DNA of 30,742 nt, from NCBI GenBank assembly GCA_050633205.1, contig JBOEGA010000139.1:1-30742 (forward strand), given 5' to 3'. Below are positions 16,279 to 24,994 of the stretch, piece by piece (position 1 is the stretch's first letter; each line of letters begins with the position of its first letter). Under the pieces are notes generated by a model. The model searched no databases, was not told the origin of the DNA, and worked only from the letters and a program-made list of their open reading frames with translations. This DNA is from CBDHHC01 sp050633205 (GTDB taxonomy: Bacteria > Pseudomonadota > Alphaproteobacteria > Rhizobiales > CBDHHC01). The position numbers and the translations under genes are program-made.

Positions 16279-17315
16279 TCAGCATTCGGTACTGTCTGAC
16301 CAAGTTCAAATTGCAAAACCAGTGTTCTTTGCCTGTTTGAAAAATTATCGTCAGAAACAAGAGTTATGATGGATTGACCTTGGTTGTTCTTATGAACAGC
16401 CAGGCCTTCCATATTGTCTATTTGAAACTCGGTATCCGCTTCTAGTAATATTTCCCCTACCAATCTCGCATTTGGCTTTATTTCATTAGACTTCACCAGC
16501 CTGATTCGCATACTTACGCCATCCTGCCGTGTGTAACGCCTCTCAAGAAATAAAAGAGCACCATTATCCAGTGAGGCAACCTCAGTAACGGAAAAGCCTC
16601 CCATAGCTTTCAGATAGAGATTCTCACTCTTGTTTCCATCTAGTAACCAGCCTCTGATATGCTGTTTGTCAGAATCCAGCAAAGACTCCGAAAATACAAC
16701 CAGCTGGCCTTTTCGTGGACCTCCAGCTATTGATGCCAGCGCTTCAATTCCCCCATTATATGCCATTGCATGACTATCAGCGGGTAACTTGATGAGAGAA
16801 TTCTGATAATCCGGTCGACCATCAACGGAAGTAAACTTTCCAATTCTGTGATTCCGCTCAAAGCTGATAAGGAAACCGTCTTCCTGCGCAACTATAGCTT
16901 CAGCATCCTGATAGTTTGGTAACAGGAATGGTTTCTTATTCGGCCCTTTTAAAGGGCCCATCATAACATTATTTATGCCGGACAACCTCTGACCATGATA
17001 AACCAGCTCTGCTTTAATCCAGGAACTGTTATCGGTAATCCCGACAATATGTTTGCCCTGCCTATCAATAGTAAGTCCGGAAATTCCTCCAAAACGCTTG
17101 TCATCTGACCTGAGAACCAGCCCCCCACGCCAGATTAATCTACCAAATTTAATGCGATCTGTTGCATTACGATCAAAGCTTATAGGAGCAGCTGATACCT
17201 CGACCTTCTGCTCTGCGGGAAAATTGAGCTTGCCATACACATACAGCACCCCACCGGAAAGAAGAGCAATGCAGAAAGAAACAAGGAAAAGTAAGCTGTA
17301 AACACGCACCTTCAT
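16275..17315 (-). CDS. Membrane-anchored phytase-like esterase domain protein
   Basis: 346 aa from ATG 17315; a GTG two codons upstream is open, but the G-rich ribosome-binding site (GCGGGGT) overlaps it and suits the ATG. One N-terminal membrane segment (about residues 6-27) is followed by a periplasmic beta-propeller-like domain of the 'esterase-like activity of phytase' family: GGISGLTIDRQGKHIVGITD near 78-97, a QDAEAIV strand, FSVTEVASL, and the late NMEGLAVH and SDDNFSNRQRTLVLQF. These motifs are typical of the family. Biochemical function is not established. It lies on the same strand after cobT with a gap of about 97 bases. Confidence 0.8.
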   Translation of the reverse strand: MKVRVYSLLFLVSFCIALLSGGVLYVYGKLNFPAEQKVEVSAAPISFDRNATDRIKFGRLIWRGGLVLRSDDKRFGGISGLTIDRQGKHIVGITDNSSWIKAELVYHGQRLSGINNVMMGPLKGPNKKPFLLPNYQDAEAIVAQEDGFLISFERNHRIGKFTSVDGRPDYQNSLIKLPADSHAMAYNGGIEALASIAGGPRKGQLVVFSESLLDSDKQHIRGWLLDGNKSENLYLKAMGGFSVTEVASLDNGALLFLERRYTRQDGVSMRIRLVKSNEIKPNARLVGEILLEADTEFQIDNMEGLAVHKNNQGQSIITLVSDDNFSNRQRTLVLQFELGQTVPNAD

Positions 17316-17412
17316 AAACACCCCGCTAAGCCAGATTGAATTACTTTTAACTTCACATGCTCTATCAGAAAAATGTAATGGCTGTGTGGCACAGGAGAAA
17401 TTAATTCAGGAC

Positions 17413-19284
17413 CTATCTCCTGCGCCCTCTGGCAACATTGAGATTTTCTTTTTCATCAAACAACTCGGCAAGTTTATCTGTTAATGCGCCCGCCAGCTCT
17501 TCGGCATCAACAATGGTAACTGCCCTGCGATAATGGCGGGTCACATCATGGCCAATACCAATAGCAATCAGCTCAACGGAGGAATTATTCTCAATTTCAT
17601 AAATAACCTGCTTGAGGTGCTCCTCAAGATAATTACCCGAATTTACAGACAGGGTAGAGTCATCAACTGGCGCTCCATCAGAAACCACCATCAATATCCG
17701 CCTCTGTTCAGGACGGCCCAGTAATCTCTTATGCGCCCAGACAAGCGCCTCGCCATCAATATTCTCTTTTAGCAAGCCCTCACGCATCATCAGGCCAAGA
17801 TTCTGCCTTGCCCGTCTCCATGGAGTATCCGCCGATTTATAAATAATATGGCGAAGGTCATTCAGACGGCCAGGATTCTTCGGTTTATTCTGGGCAAGCC
17901 ACTCTTCTTTGGCCAGACCACCTTTCCAGGCTTTGGTAGTAAAACCAAGTATCTCAACCTTAACTCCGCAACGCTCAAGTGTACGGGCAAGAATATCCGC
18001 GCAGACAGCAGCAATCATAATCGGCCTTCCACGCATGGAACCGGAATTATCCAGCAGCAATGTCACAACAGTGTCCCGGAAATCTGTATCTCGCTCCTGC
18101 TTAAAGGAGAGGGCTGCAAATGGATCTGTAACAACACGTGACAGTCTCGCTGCGTCAAGCATCCCTTCGTCCAGATCGAAATCCCAGGATCTGTTTTGTT
18201 GGGCAAGCAGGCGTCTCTGCAGACGATTGGCCAATCGGGTAACTGCACCCTGCAAATTTTGCAGATGTTTATCAAGAAATGACCGCAGACGGGTCAGTTC
18301 CTCAATATCACAGAACTCTTCAGCAGGCTTAATCTCATCAAACTCTTCAGTAAAAACCTTGTAACCGAATTTGGCAGGATCATTCAGTACACTCTGATTG
18401 GGACGACGTTGCTGAGCATCCTGAGGAAGGCCTTCACCTTCACTGTCATGTTCAAACGCATCAGTCTCGCTGAACTCATCCGCCTGCATATCCCCCTCAA
18501 TATCACCATCATCAACCTCTTCGTCGATTTCGGTTTGGGGCCCGTCTGACTCTTCAGTTTCTTTCGGAGATTGCTGCGGCTGCCCTTGAGCATCATCATC
18601 ACTATTATCCTGAGACTCGGATGAATTAGGATCCTGATCAACAAAATCACCTTCAATATCCAGCGCTTCCATAAGCTGGTATAACTGCTTGCCAAATGCC
18701 TTCTGATCTCCAACATGCTTGTTTAAACCGTCAAGTATTTCTTTGGCATTCTGCTCCACCCAGGGACCTGTATGAGCAATATACTTTCTCGCATTGGCAG
18801 GAGGCTCAAGCCCGGTCAATCTTTCCCGAACCATAAGCGAAAGAAGCTGCTCCAGCGGTAAGTCTGCCGGGCTGTTAACCTTCTCAAGCCTGGTTTCACT
18901 ATAATCCTGCTCAAGCTTCGCAGATAGGTTCTCAGCCACACCGCTCATTCGGTTTGCACCGATAGCCTCAATCCGCGCCTGCTCAATTGCATCAAACACA
19001 GCCCGCCCGGGACCAGATTTAGGCATAAGTTCCCTGTGCATTTCCGGATTATGCAGCGCCGCCTTCATAGCAAGAGAATCAGAAACTCCCCTGACCACAG
19101 CCAGCTCTTTTGCAGTAGGCTTGATCGAAGGCTGGGGAAGCTTGACTTTATCCCCATACAAACCAGGCACATCATTTGTATAGCTGACATCCATCTCGTC
19201 ATTGCCTGCAATAGCCCGTGTAGTAAGCTTTAATGCATGCTTGAATGGATCGACACGACTTTCTTTGTTCTTTCGCGAAACCAC
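17413..19284 (-). CDS. cobT: Cobaltochelatase subunit CobT
   Basis: 623 aa. N-terminal CobT domain (about 10-215), a highly acidic Asp/Glu/Gln linker (about 214-290) and a C-terminal von Willebrand A domain with the MIDAS motif DNSGSM (412-417), T/D follow-up residues near SDGAPVDD. With CobS, CobT forms the AAA+ chaperone complex that drives cobalt insertion by CobN in aerobic cobalamin synthesis. The start is GTG at 19284 with GAGG 4 bases before it. It follows cobS by 32 bases in the same operon. No cobN is visible here. Confidence 0.95.
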   Translation of the reverse strand: MVSRKNKESRVDPFKHALKLTTRAIAGNDEMDVSYTNDVPGLYGDKVKLPQPSIKPTAKELAVVRGVSDSLAMKAALHNPEMHRELMPKSGPGRAVFDAIEQARIEAIGANRMSGVAENLSAKLEQDYSETRLEKVNSPADLPLEQLLSLMVRERLTGLEPPANARKYIAHTGPWVEQNAKEILDGLNKHVGDQKAFGKQLYQLMEALDIEGDFVDQDPNSSESQDNSDDDAQGQPQQSPKETEESDGPQTEIDEEVDDGDIEGDMQADEFSETDAFEHDSEGEGLPQDAQQRRPNQSVLNDPAKFGYKVFTEEFDEIKPAEEFCDIEELTRLRSFLDKHLQNLQGAVTRLANRLQRRLLAQQNRSWDFDLDEGMLDAARLSRVVTDPFAALSFKQERDTDFRDTVVTLLLDNSGSMRGRPIMIAAVCADILARTLERCGVKVEILGFTTKAWKGGLAKEEWLAQNKPKNPGRLNDLRHIIYKSADTPWRRARQNLGLMMREGLLKENIDGEALVWAHKRLLGRPEQRRILMVVSDGAPVDDSTLSVNSGNYLEEHLKQVIYEIENNSSVELIAIGIGHDVTRHYRRAVTIVDAEELAGALTDKLAELFDEKENLNVARGRRR

Positions 19285-19316
19285 AACGCCTCACCGGGTT
19301 CTTCTGGGTAATAACT

Positions 19317-20321
19317 CTATGCCAGAGCAAGATTAACAGTAGACTGCTTCAGCTCTTTACCGAAACAACGCTGATAACATTCAGCAACAAGCCCTCTTTC
19401 AAGCTCATCACACTTATTCAGAAAGCTGAGCTGAAATGCCAGACCAACATCCCCGAATATCTCCGAATTCTCAGCCCAGGTAATAACAGTTCGCGGACTC
19501 ATAACAGTTGAAAGGTCACCATTAACAAACGAGCTGCGTGTAAGGTCTGCAAGCTGAACCATCTTGCTTACTGTTTCTCTACCCGCGTCACTGTCAAATG
19601 ACTTAACCTTGGAGGCGATAATATTGACCTCATCATCATGTGGCAGATAATTCAAAGTCGCAACAATAGACCACCTGTCCATCTGCCCCTGGTTAATCTG
19701 CTGTGTTCCATGATAAAGACCGCTCGTATCACCAAGACCGATAGTATTCGTTGTGGCAAACAGTCTGAACGCAGGATGGGGGCGGATAACCTTACTCTGA
19801 TCCAGCAGTGTCAGTTTACCAGAAACCTCAAGTACACGCTGAATAACAAACATCACATCCGGCCGACCGGCATCATATTCATCAAAAACAAGTGCCGTAT
19901 TTGTCTGTAGTGCAAAAGGAAGAATACCTTCCTTAAACTCAGTGACCTGCTTACCATCTTTTAAAACAATCGCATCCTTGCCAACCAGATCAATCCGGCT
20001 GACATGACTGTCAAGGTTAACCCGTACACATGGCCAGTTCAAACGTGCTGCAACCTGCTCAATATGTGTAGACTTACCTGTCCCGTGATACCCCTGAATC
20101 ATAACACGTCTGTTATGGGCAAATCCCGCTATAATCGCCAGAGTTGTCTCCCTGTTAAACAGGTAGTCCGGGTCAATATCAGGCACATGTTCCGTTCTTT
20201 CAGAATAAGCCGGAACTTCCAGATCACTATCAATCCCGAACACTTCACGAACAGAAACAGTTGTATCGGGCAGCAAGTAATCCACCTCTTTTTGCATGTC
20301 AGTCATATTTGAGAAATCCAT
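19317..20321 (-). CDS. cobS: Cobaltochelatase subunit CobS (AAA+ ATPase)
   Basis: 334 aa. Walker A GYHGTGKS (77-84), Walker B LVFDEYDAG (144-152; D147, E148), sensor region LFATTNTIGLGD and an arginine-rich MDRWSIV segment. The ATPase motor of the CobS-CobT chaperone, which assembles hexameric rings to activate CobN for cobalt insertion into hydrogenobyrinic acid diamide. No good ribosome-binding site precedes the ATG at 20321; the ATG codons 5 and 8 positions later have none either. Upstream of cobT in the same operon. Confidence 0.95.
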   Translation of the reverse strand: MDFSNMTDMQKEVDYLLPDTTVSVREVFGIDSDLEVPAYSERTEHVPDIDPDYLFNRETTLAIIAGFAHNRRVMIQGYHGTGKSTHIEQVAARLNWPCVRVNLDSHVSRIDLVGKDAIVLKDGKQVTEFKEGILPFALQTNTALVFDEYDAGRPDVMFVIQRVLEVSGKLTLLDQSKVIRPHPAFRLFATTNTIGLGDTSGLYHGTQQINQGQMDRWSIVATLNYLPHDDEVNIIASKVKSFDSDAGRETVSKMVQLADLTRSSFVNGDLSTVMSPRTVITWAENSEIFGDVGLAFQLSFLNKCDELERGLVAECYQRCFGKELKQSTVNLALA

Positions 20322-20487
20322 TAGTCGAAACGCGCAGCTTGGCTATCAAGATAGAAACCGAACCAGCACTGAATTCAAAATTAGCTAAACTCCACGATTA
20401 GAATAAGACGTGTGCACAGGCAAATACCAATCCGCCGGGATCAGTAATCACAAACTCCGCGCAGGCAACGTCCTGATATAGCGGAAC

Positions 20488-21129
20488 TTAGCACAAACCT
20501 GCTTGCTTTAGATAGTTATAGGCTTGAATGATTTCACGCAAGCGGTCTTCTGACCCACGATCACCCCCATTGAGGTCCGGATGATGCATTTTAACCAGCT
20601 CTTTGAAACGCGCCTTGATATCATCCGCATTCGCCGTTTCATCCAGATTAAGCTTGCGCAGAGATTTCAGTTCCAGCTTCTTCACCGGACGCTTTTTAGG
20701 TGCTTTTTCTTCTTCAGCCCTTTTTTCACTCTTCTTTTCATCAAACAGGTCAAAATCATCTTTTGATTGAAAATCATGGGAATAGCCAGATGGGCCGCCA
20801 TCAAAACTGGCTTGTGAAGCCTTGCCTTCGCCAGTTTTGGTCCCACCCATTTTCCAGGTGGGTCTGTGACCGGTCAAAGCAGATTCCTGATATTCACTGA
20901 CCTGATCGTCACTCATTCCATTAAAATAATTATAAGACTTATTGTACTCACGCACATGCCTGATACAGAAATGAAAATACTCACCATCACGGCCGCGCCC
21001 TTTTGGCGCAGGGTGAGCTCCATCCTGATCACAGCCAGACCAGTCGCACCCCTGCTCCTTTTTAGGAACACTACGATCATCACTCGGCTTTACACGAATA
21101 CCATCAAAATATTTGGAATTTAATTTCAT
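20488..21129 (-). CDS. J-domain co-chaperone with N-terminal Cys/His cluster
   Basis: 213 aa. The C-terminal J domain (about 157-211) has the diagnostic HPD tripeptide (183-185) in KMHHPDLNGGD, so it should stimulate a DnaK ATPase. The N-terminal part carries C28, C33, H39, C55 and H58 (GCDWSGC, HFCIRH), a possible metal-binding cluster. A charged Lys/Glu linker (about 120-155) joins the two. J domain at the C-terminus and no G/F or zinc-finger domains of DnaJ itself make this a specialised type III protein. It lies upstream of cobS, 166 bases away, and divergent from bolA. The conserved neighbourhood could mean it serves the cobaltochelatase complex or iron-sulfur proteins, but this is inference. 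Confidence 0.85.
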   Translation of the reverse strand: MKLNSKYFDGIRVKPSDDRSVPKKEQGCDWSGCDQDGAHPAPKGRGRDGEYFHFCIRHVREYNKSYNYFNGMSDDQVSEYQESALTGHRPTWKMGGTKTGEGKASQASFDGGPSGYSHDFQSKDDFDLFDEKKSEKRAEEEKAPKKRPVKKLELKSLRKLNLDETANADDIKARFKELVKMHHPDLNGGDRGSEDRLREIIQAYNYLKQAGLC

Positions 21130-21245
21130 TTTGCCATATATGCTAGCTATCTGAGATTAATACAAGCAGGTATGATACCTTATTTCATAGTCAAAGGTGA
21201 ACCTGTTATTCACTTCATGCACCCAATTTTAACTCAAAGAAAACC

Positions 21246-21506
21246 ATGTCAGTCTCACAAACAATAGAAACGCTTCTTAAACAGGCTTTTTCACCGGTAC
21301 AACTGGAAATCATCAATGAGTCCCACAAGCATCAGGGACATGCAGGATCACCCGGCACCGGCGAAAGTCATTTTCGGATTACTATTGTATCCGAAACATT
21401 TCAGGGCAAATCAAGAGTTGAATGCCACAGAATGGTCAATGATGTTCTATCCGAACAGATCTCCGGCCCGGTACACGCACTGGCTATCAAAGCCTCTGCA
21501 CCGTAG
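21246..21506 (+). CDS. bolA: BolA family protein
   Basis: 86 aa, typical size. It has the BolA fold signature: LEIINESHKHQGH near residues 20-32 (His ligands of the family) and FRITIVSETFQGKSRVECHRMVNDVL, ending HALAIKA. BolA proteins bind [2Fe-2S] clusters with monothiol glutaredoxins and act in iron metabolism and stress morphology. No clear ribosome-binding site precedes the ATG. The last 20 bases overlap the convergent CBS transporter gene. Divergent from the J-domain gene, separated by 116 bases that must hold both promoters. Confidence 0.92.
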   Translation: MSVSQTIETLLKQAFSPVQLEIINESHKHQGHAGSPGTGESHFRITIVSETFQGKSRVECHRMVNDVLSEQISGPVHALAIKASAP

Positions 21507-22776
21507 CCCTGCTTTTCAATGGTGTAATTCTCAATGCCGTCAGCTTGTTACGCTGGCGGCGTAAAACCTCAAATCGACAGCCATAAAAAGTAAACGCCTG
21601 TCCGGGATCAGGGATAGTCTGCGCTTCATGGATAACCAGTCCGGCTATTGTCGTAGCTTCTTCATCCGGTAAGTGCCAGTCCATGATTCTGTTCAGATCA
21701 CGAATAGCCACAGCACCGTCAACATTGATCGTACCATCTGGCTGTGGTCTTACACCTGAAGCAACCACATCGTGTTCATCAGAAATTTCACCAACAATTT
21801 CCTCCAGAATATCTTCCAGAGTAACAAGCCCCATAACCTCCCCATACTCATCAACAACAAGAGCAAAGTGAGCTTTACGGCGCAGGAATGCATTAAGCTG
21901 ATCTTTCAGACTGGTCGAATCCGGGATAAACCACGGGTCGGCAGCAAGCTCCAGAAAATCAATTTTGGAAATGTCCCATTTAGCCCTGTTAAGAGCACGA
22001 AGAAGATCCTTTGCGTGAAGAATACCAACGATATTATCAGCCTCATCTTTCCAGAGAGGCAGACGTGTGTAAGAACTTTTCAGAACCTCATCAACAACCT
22101 TTTCAGGCGGATCATCTAGGCTGATCGTCTGCATCGTAGTACGATGCACCATCACGTCAGAAACCTCCAGGTCACGAAGATCCAGAATACCGCCAAGCAT
22201 ATTCCTGTCCTGCTTGACAACCGCCCCTTCCTGATGATGCAGATCAATTGCACCGCGCAATTCCTCATGAGCTGTAAGCATATCTTCGGTTGAATGAATA
22301 TCCGCACCTAATAACCTGAGAATTTTACGCACTGTAATCTGGACAATCGCACCAACTGGAGCCAGAAAAATAACAATAGGGCGTAAGATAGGCGCAACTT
22401 TCAGCGCTGTTTTTTCCGGTTCGTAAATTGCGTAGGTCTTTGGCAGAACTTCGGAAAAAATAACAATTAATGGCGTCATCAGAATGGTGGTATATGCCAC
22501 ACCGGCCTGCCCGAACAAAGACAGAAAAAAACTCGTGGCTAGTGAAGTAGCCAGAATATTAACCAGGTTATTACCGATAAGAATCGCACCAATCAGCCGA
22601 TCCAGTTTCAGTGTAAGCTTGCTCACAAGCCTTGCACGAAGATCACCCTGCTTTTCAAGCGCATGTAACCGCGCCCTTGAAATAGCAGTCAGTGCAGTTT
22701 CTGAACCCGAAAAGAAAGCAGAAAATGCCAGCAATGCTATGATTGCAAGCAGCATAAGGGAAAGTTCAAACGTCAT
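21487..22776 (-). CDS. CNNM/CorC (HlyC) family membrane protein with CBS domains
   Basis: 429 aa. DUF21 membrane domain with four hydrophobic segments (about 5-30, 60-85, 93-112 and 127-150), the family motif FSGSETALTA (22-31) and SEVLPKTYA (about 107-115). Two CBS domains follow (about 200-325; VSDVMVHRTTMQTI, GEVMGLVTLEDILEEIVGEI) and then a CorC_HlyC domain (about 340-420; DGAVAIRDLN). Related proteins are linked to magnesium/cobalt efflux; the haemolysin name is historical. Third gene of the aroK-aroB group, about 104 bases after aroB. Confidence 0.9.
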   Translation of the reverse strand: MTFELSLMLLAIIALLAFSAFFSGSETALTAISRARLHALEKQGDLRARLVSKLTLKLDRLIGAILIGNNLVNILATSLATSFFLSLFGQAGVAYTTILMTPLIVIFSEVLPKTYAIYEPEKTALKVAPILRPIVIFLAPVGAIVQITVRKILRLLGADIHSTEDMLTAHEELRGAIDLHHQEGAVVKQDRNMLGGILDLRDLEVSDVMVHRTTMQTISLDDPPEKVVDEVLKSSYTRLPLWKDEADNIVGILHAKDLLRALNRAKWDISKIDFLELAADPWFIPDSTSLKDQLNAFLRRKAHFALVVDEYGEVMGLVTLEDILEEIVGEISDEHDVVASGVRPQPDGTINVDGAVAIRDLNRIMDWHLPDEEATTIAGLVIHEAQTIPDPGQAFTFYGCRFEVLRRQRNKLTALRITPLKSRATVQRL

Positions 22777-22880
22777 CGTTCAAAACACCAGCCAGATATT
22801 AATTGGTTAGGGGATTACCCCCAGGTCAATAGAAAGCAGAAGTTCTAACCCACTTTGCAGGACAATAGTTTCCCACTTAT

Positions 22881-23990
22881 TTACGGGCACATATCTATAA
22901 GAAATTCCTGAAGCTTATCCATCGGTACATTAGAGTCAACATAAGCATCACCGATATCACGTACAAGAATGAAAGCCAGATTACCATCCTTCACCTTTTT
23001 ATCCTGCTGCATAAGTCCTCTTAATATTTCCGCTGTTGGGTAATCTTCTCCTGGAATATCAGAAATCCGTGTAGGCAATCCTGCTGCACGCAGATGCGCT
23101 TCAACGCGTGAAGTCACTCCGACACTGCAAATCCCGATACGCTCGGAAAATTCAAATGCCATTGTCATACCGATAGAAACACCTTCACCATGCAGAACTC
23201 GCCCTGAATATCCGGCCCAGGCTTCAATCGCATGACCAAAAGTATGCCCAAGATTAAGAAGCGCCCGCCGGCCTGCTTCTTTTTCATCTTCAGCAACAAC
23301 TGCAGCCTTTGCAAGACAGCTCGTCTCAATAGCCTTTTCTCTGGCATCACCCTCATCAGAAAACAATGCCGGACGATATTCCTCAAGCCACCCAAAGAAG
23401 TCAGCATCCCCAAGCAGGCCATATTTTACAACTTCAGCATATCCTGAAGCAAATTCACGGCCTGAAAGCGTCTTCAGCACGTTAGTGTCCGCAATCACAA
23501 GGCTGGGCTGATGGAACGCTCCAATAAGGTTCTTGCCCTGGGGAGTATTAATACCTGTCTTTCCGCCAACCGAAGAATCCACCTGAGACAATAGACTGGT
23601 AGGAATCTGTATCATCCTCACACCACGGCGCAATATGCTGGCAGCAAACCCGGCCAGATCACCGACCATCCCGCCGCCAAAAGCAATCACAGCATCTCCA
23701 CGCTCAACATTAAGCTTCAGAAGTTGCTCGGAAAGATCGGAAAGCTGAGAAAAACTTTTACTGCCCTCTCCTGCTGGGACAACAATTGAACCGGCATATA
23801 TACCAGCTTCCTTCAAAACACTTTCCAGTGCCGCAAGGTGAAGGTTTGCAACATTGGAATCAGTCACAACAGCACATTTTCCCTTGCCCAGTACGTTCGT
23901 ACATAAGGTTCCCGCCTCTGCAAGCAAACCACTGCCAATATGAATATTATAGCTACGCTCGCCAAGCTCAACACTTACAGTTCTGGGCAT
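22881..23990 (-). CDS. aroB: 3-dehydroquinate synthase
   Basis: 369 aa. Converts DAHP to 3-dehydroquinate, the second step of the shikimate pathway, with NAD and a divalent metal. The NAD-binding GGGMVGDLAGF (105-115), the QVDSSVGGKTGIN block (136-148) and metal ligands E186 (GYAEVVKYG), H249 (LNLGHTFGH) and H267 (VLHGEG) are all intact. It starts 67 bases after the aroK stop. The ribosome-binding site is weak. aroK-aroB pairing is common and lets two shikimate steps be made from one transcript. Confidence 0.97.
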   Translation of the reverse strand: MPRTVSVELGERSYNIHIGSGLLAEAGTLCTNVLGKGKCAVVTDSNVANLHLAALESVLKEAGIYAGSIVVPAGEGSKSFSQLSDLSEQLLKLNVERGDAVIAFGGGMVGDLAGFAASILRRGVRMIQIPTSLLSQVDSSVGGKTGINTPQGKNLIGAFHQPSLVIADTNVLKTLSGREFASGYAEVVKYGLLGDADFFGWLEEYRPALFSDEGDAREKAIETSCLAKAAVVAEDEKEAGRRALLNLGHTFGHAIEAWAGYSGRVLHGEGVSIGMTMAFEFSERIGICSVGVTSRVEAHLRAAGLPTRISDIPGEDYPTAEILRGLMQQDKKVKDGNLAFILVRDIGDAYVDSNVPMDKLQEFLIDMCP

Positions 23991-24057
23991 AATTCGGGAA
24001 AGGCCTTTTCTATTTGCTGGACTAATGACTTAATGTACTGACAGATGTCAGAACCTG

Positions 24058-24663
24058 TTAGCCTTTTTGAACGAGATGCTTATACAGCGCAACAATAATT
24101 TCATCAAGAATCACTTCATGGGTTACATCTCGACTATGGATAGTAATATCAGCGGCCTGATAAACCGGATACCGCTCATCCATAAGCTTCTGCATGACAG
24201 CCCTGGGATTATCTGTCTGCAATAAAGGTCTGTGGGTGCGCCTGCCTACTCTGTCCATTAAAACATCAAGGTCAGCCTTCAACCATATTGAAACCCCGGC
24301 TTCCTTAATATTTTTACGGGTTATTTCATTCATAAAAGCGCCACCGCCTGTAGCAAGTATTTGCGGTCCACCTTGTAACAGTCGCATAATGACACGCTGT
24401 TCGCCATCTCTGAAATAAGCCTCGCCATGTTCGGCAAAAATATCGCTGATTGTTTTCCCTGCAGCCGCCTCGATTTCATCATCTGCGTCAGCAAACGTTA
24501 AATCAAGAAGTGTAGCCAGTCGCTTTCCAAGCGCACTTTTTCCAGCTCCCATAAGCCCAACCAGTACGACACTACGGCCTTCAAGCGCTTCTTTTATTTT
24601 CCTGGGCTTGTCAATTTTCTGACTGCCACCTTTTCTTTTATAGCGCCGGAAACCAAAATGCAT
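24058..24663 (-). CDS. aroK: Shikimate kinase
   Basis: Phosphorylates shikimate at the 3-hydroxyl using ATP. Walker A GLMGAGKS, then DADDEIE for Mg/shikimate binding, FRDGEQ, the GGGA shikimate loop (LATGGGAF) and the lid RTHRPLL are present. I choose ATG 24663 (201 aa) because AGGA lies 6 bases before it; an ATG 33 bases further upstream (24696) is in frame but has no ribosome-binding site. Even so, about 28 extra residues rich in Lys/Arg precede the kinase domain compared with E. coli AroK. First gene of aroK-aroB-CBS transporter. Confidence 0.94.
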   Translation of the reverse strand: MHFGFRRYKRKGGSQKIDKPRKIKEALEGRSVVLVGLMGAGKSALGKRLATLLDLTFADADDEIEAAAGKTISDIFAEHGEAYFRDGEQRVIMRLLQGGPQILATGGGAFMNEITRKNIKEAGVSIWLKADLDVLMDRVGRRTHRPLLQTDNPRAVMQKLMDERYPVYQAADITIHSRDVTHEVILDEIIVALYKHLVQKG

Positions 24664-24850
24664 AAATTGTCCTGTACTCTCTGAAGTTGGTTTCATTCTA
24701 GTGTTAATTCAATACGCACAATTCCACATGGTGTGCTGCAAGACAACATTTTTCATCTTTTTTGATAAATGTCTCATCTAACGTCTTTATATATGCTAAG
24801 GAGACGAATACAATACTTACAATTCAACTCCTCCAATACAATAGTGAGCC

Positions 24851-24994
24851 ATGCCTACCTTATTTCGACTTTTGACAGTATGCGGACTTTTCTCCCTGAT
24901 TTTCTTCGGCAGTTTGTACCTTCTGGCTAACTATTTTGAACCGGATGAGCAGGAAGTGAGCAAAAGCATTAGAAACGTAAAACCTAAAGGATGA
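24851..24994 (+). CDS. Small single-span membrane protein upstream of xerD
   Basis: 47 aa, ATG 24851 to TGA 24994; an in-frame TGA two codons upstream makes this the only start. It has a hydrophobic segment at about residues 5-27 (LLTVCGLFSLIFFGSLYLLA), then an acidic/basic tail (FEPDEQEVSKSIRNVKPKG). A similarly built small protein, with an N-terminal helix followed by (F/V)EP and a short charged tail, sits between aroK and xerD in other Alphaproteobacteria I remember, which makes this more than a chance frame. Function is unknown. The ribosome-binding site is weak. Divergent from aroK. Confidence 0.62.
   Translation: MPTLFRLLTVCGLFSLIFFGSLYLLANYFEPDEQEVSKSIRNVKPKG

Noticed and set aside
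17909..18364. 151-codon plus-strand frame opposite cobT
   Set aside because: Antisense to the CobT VWA region; Ser/Arg-rich translation without motifs.
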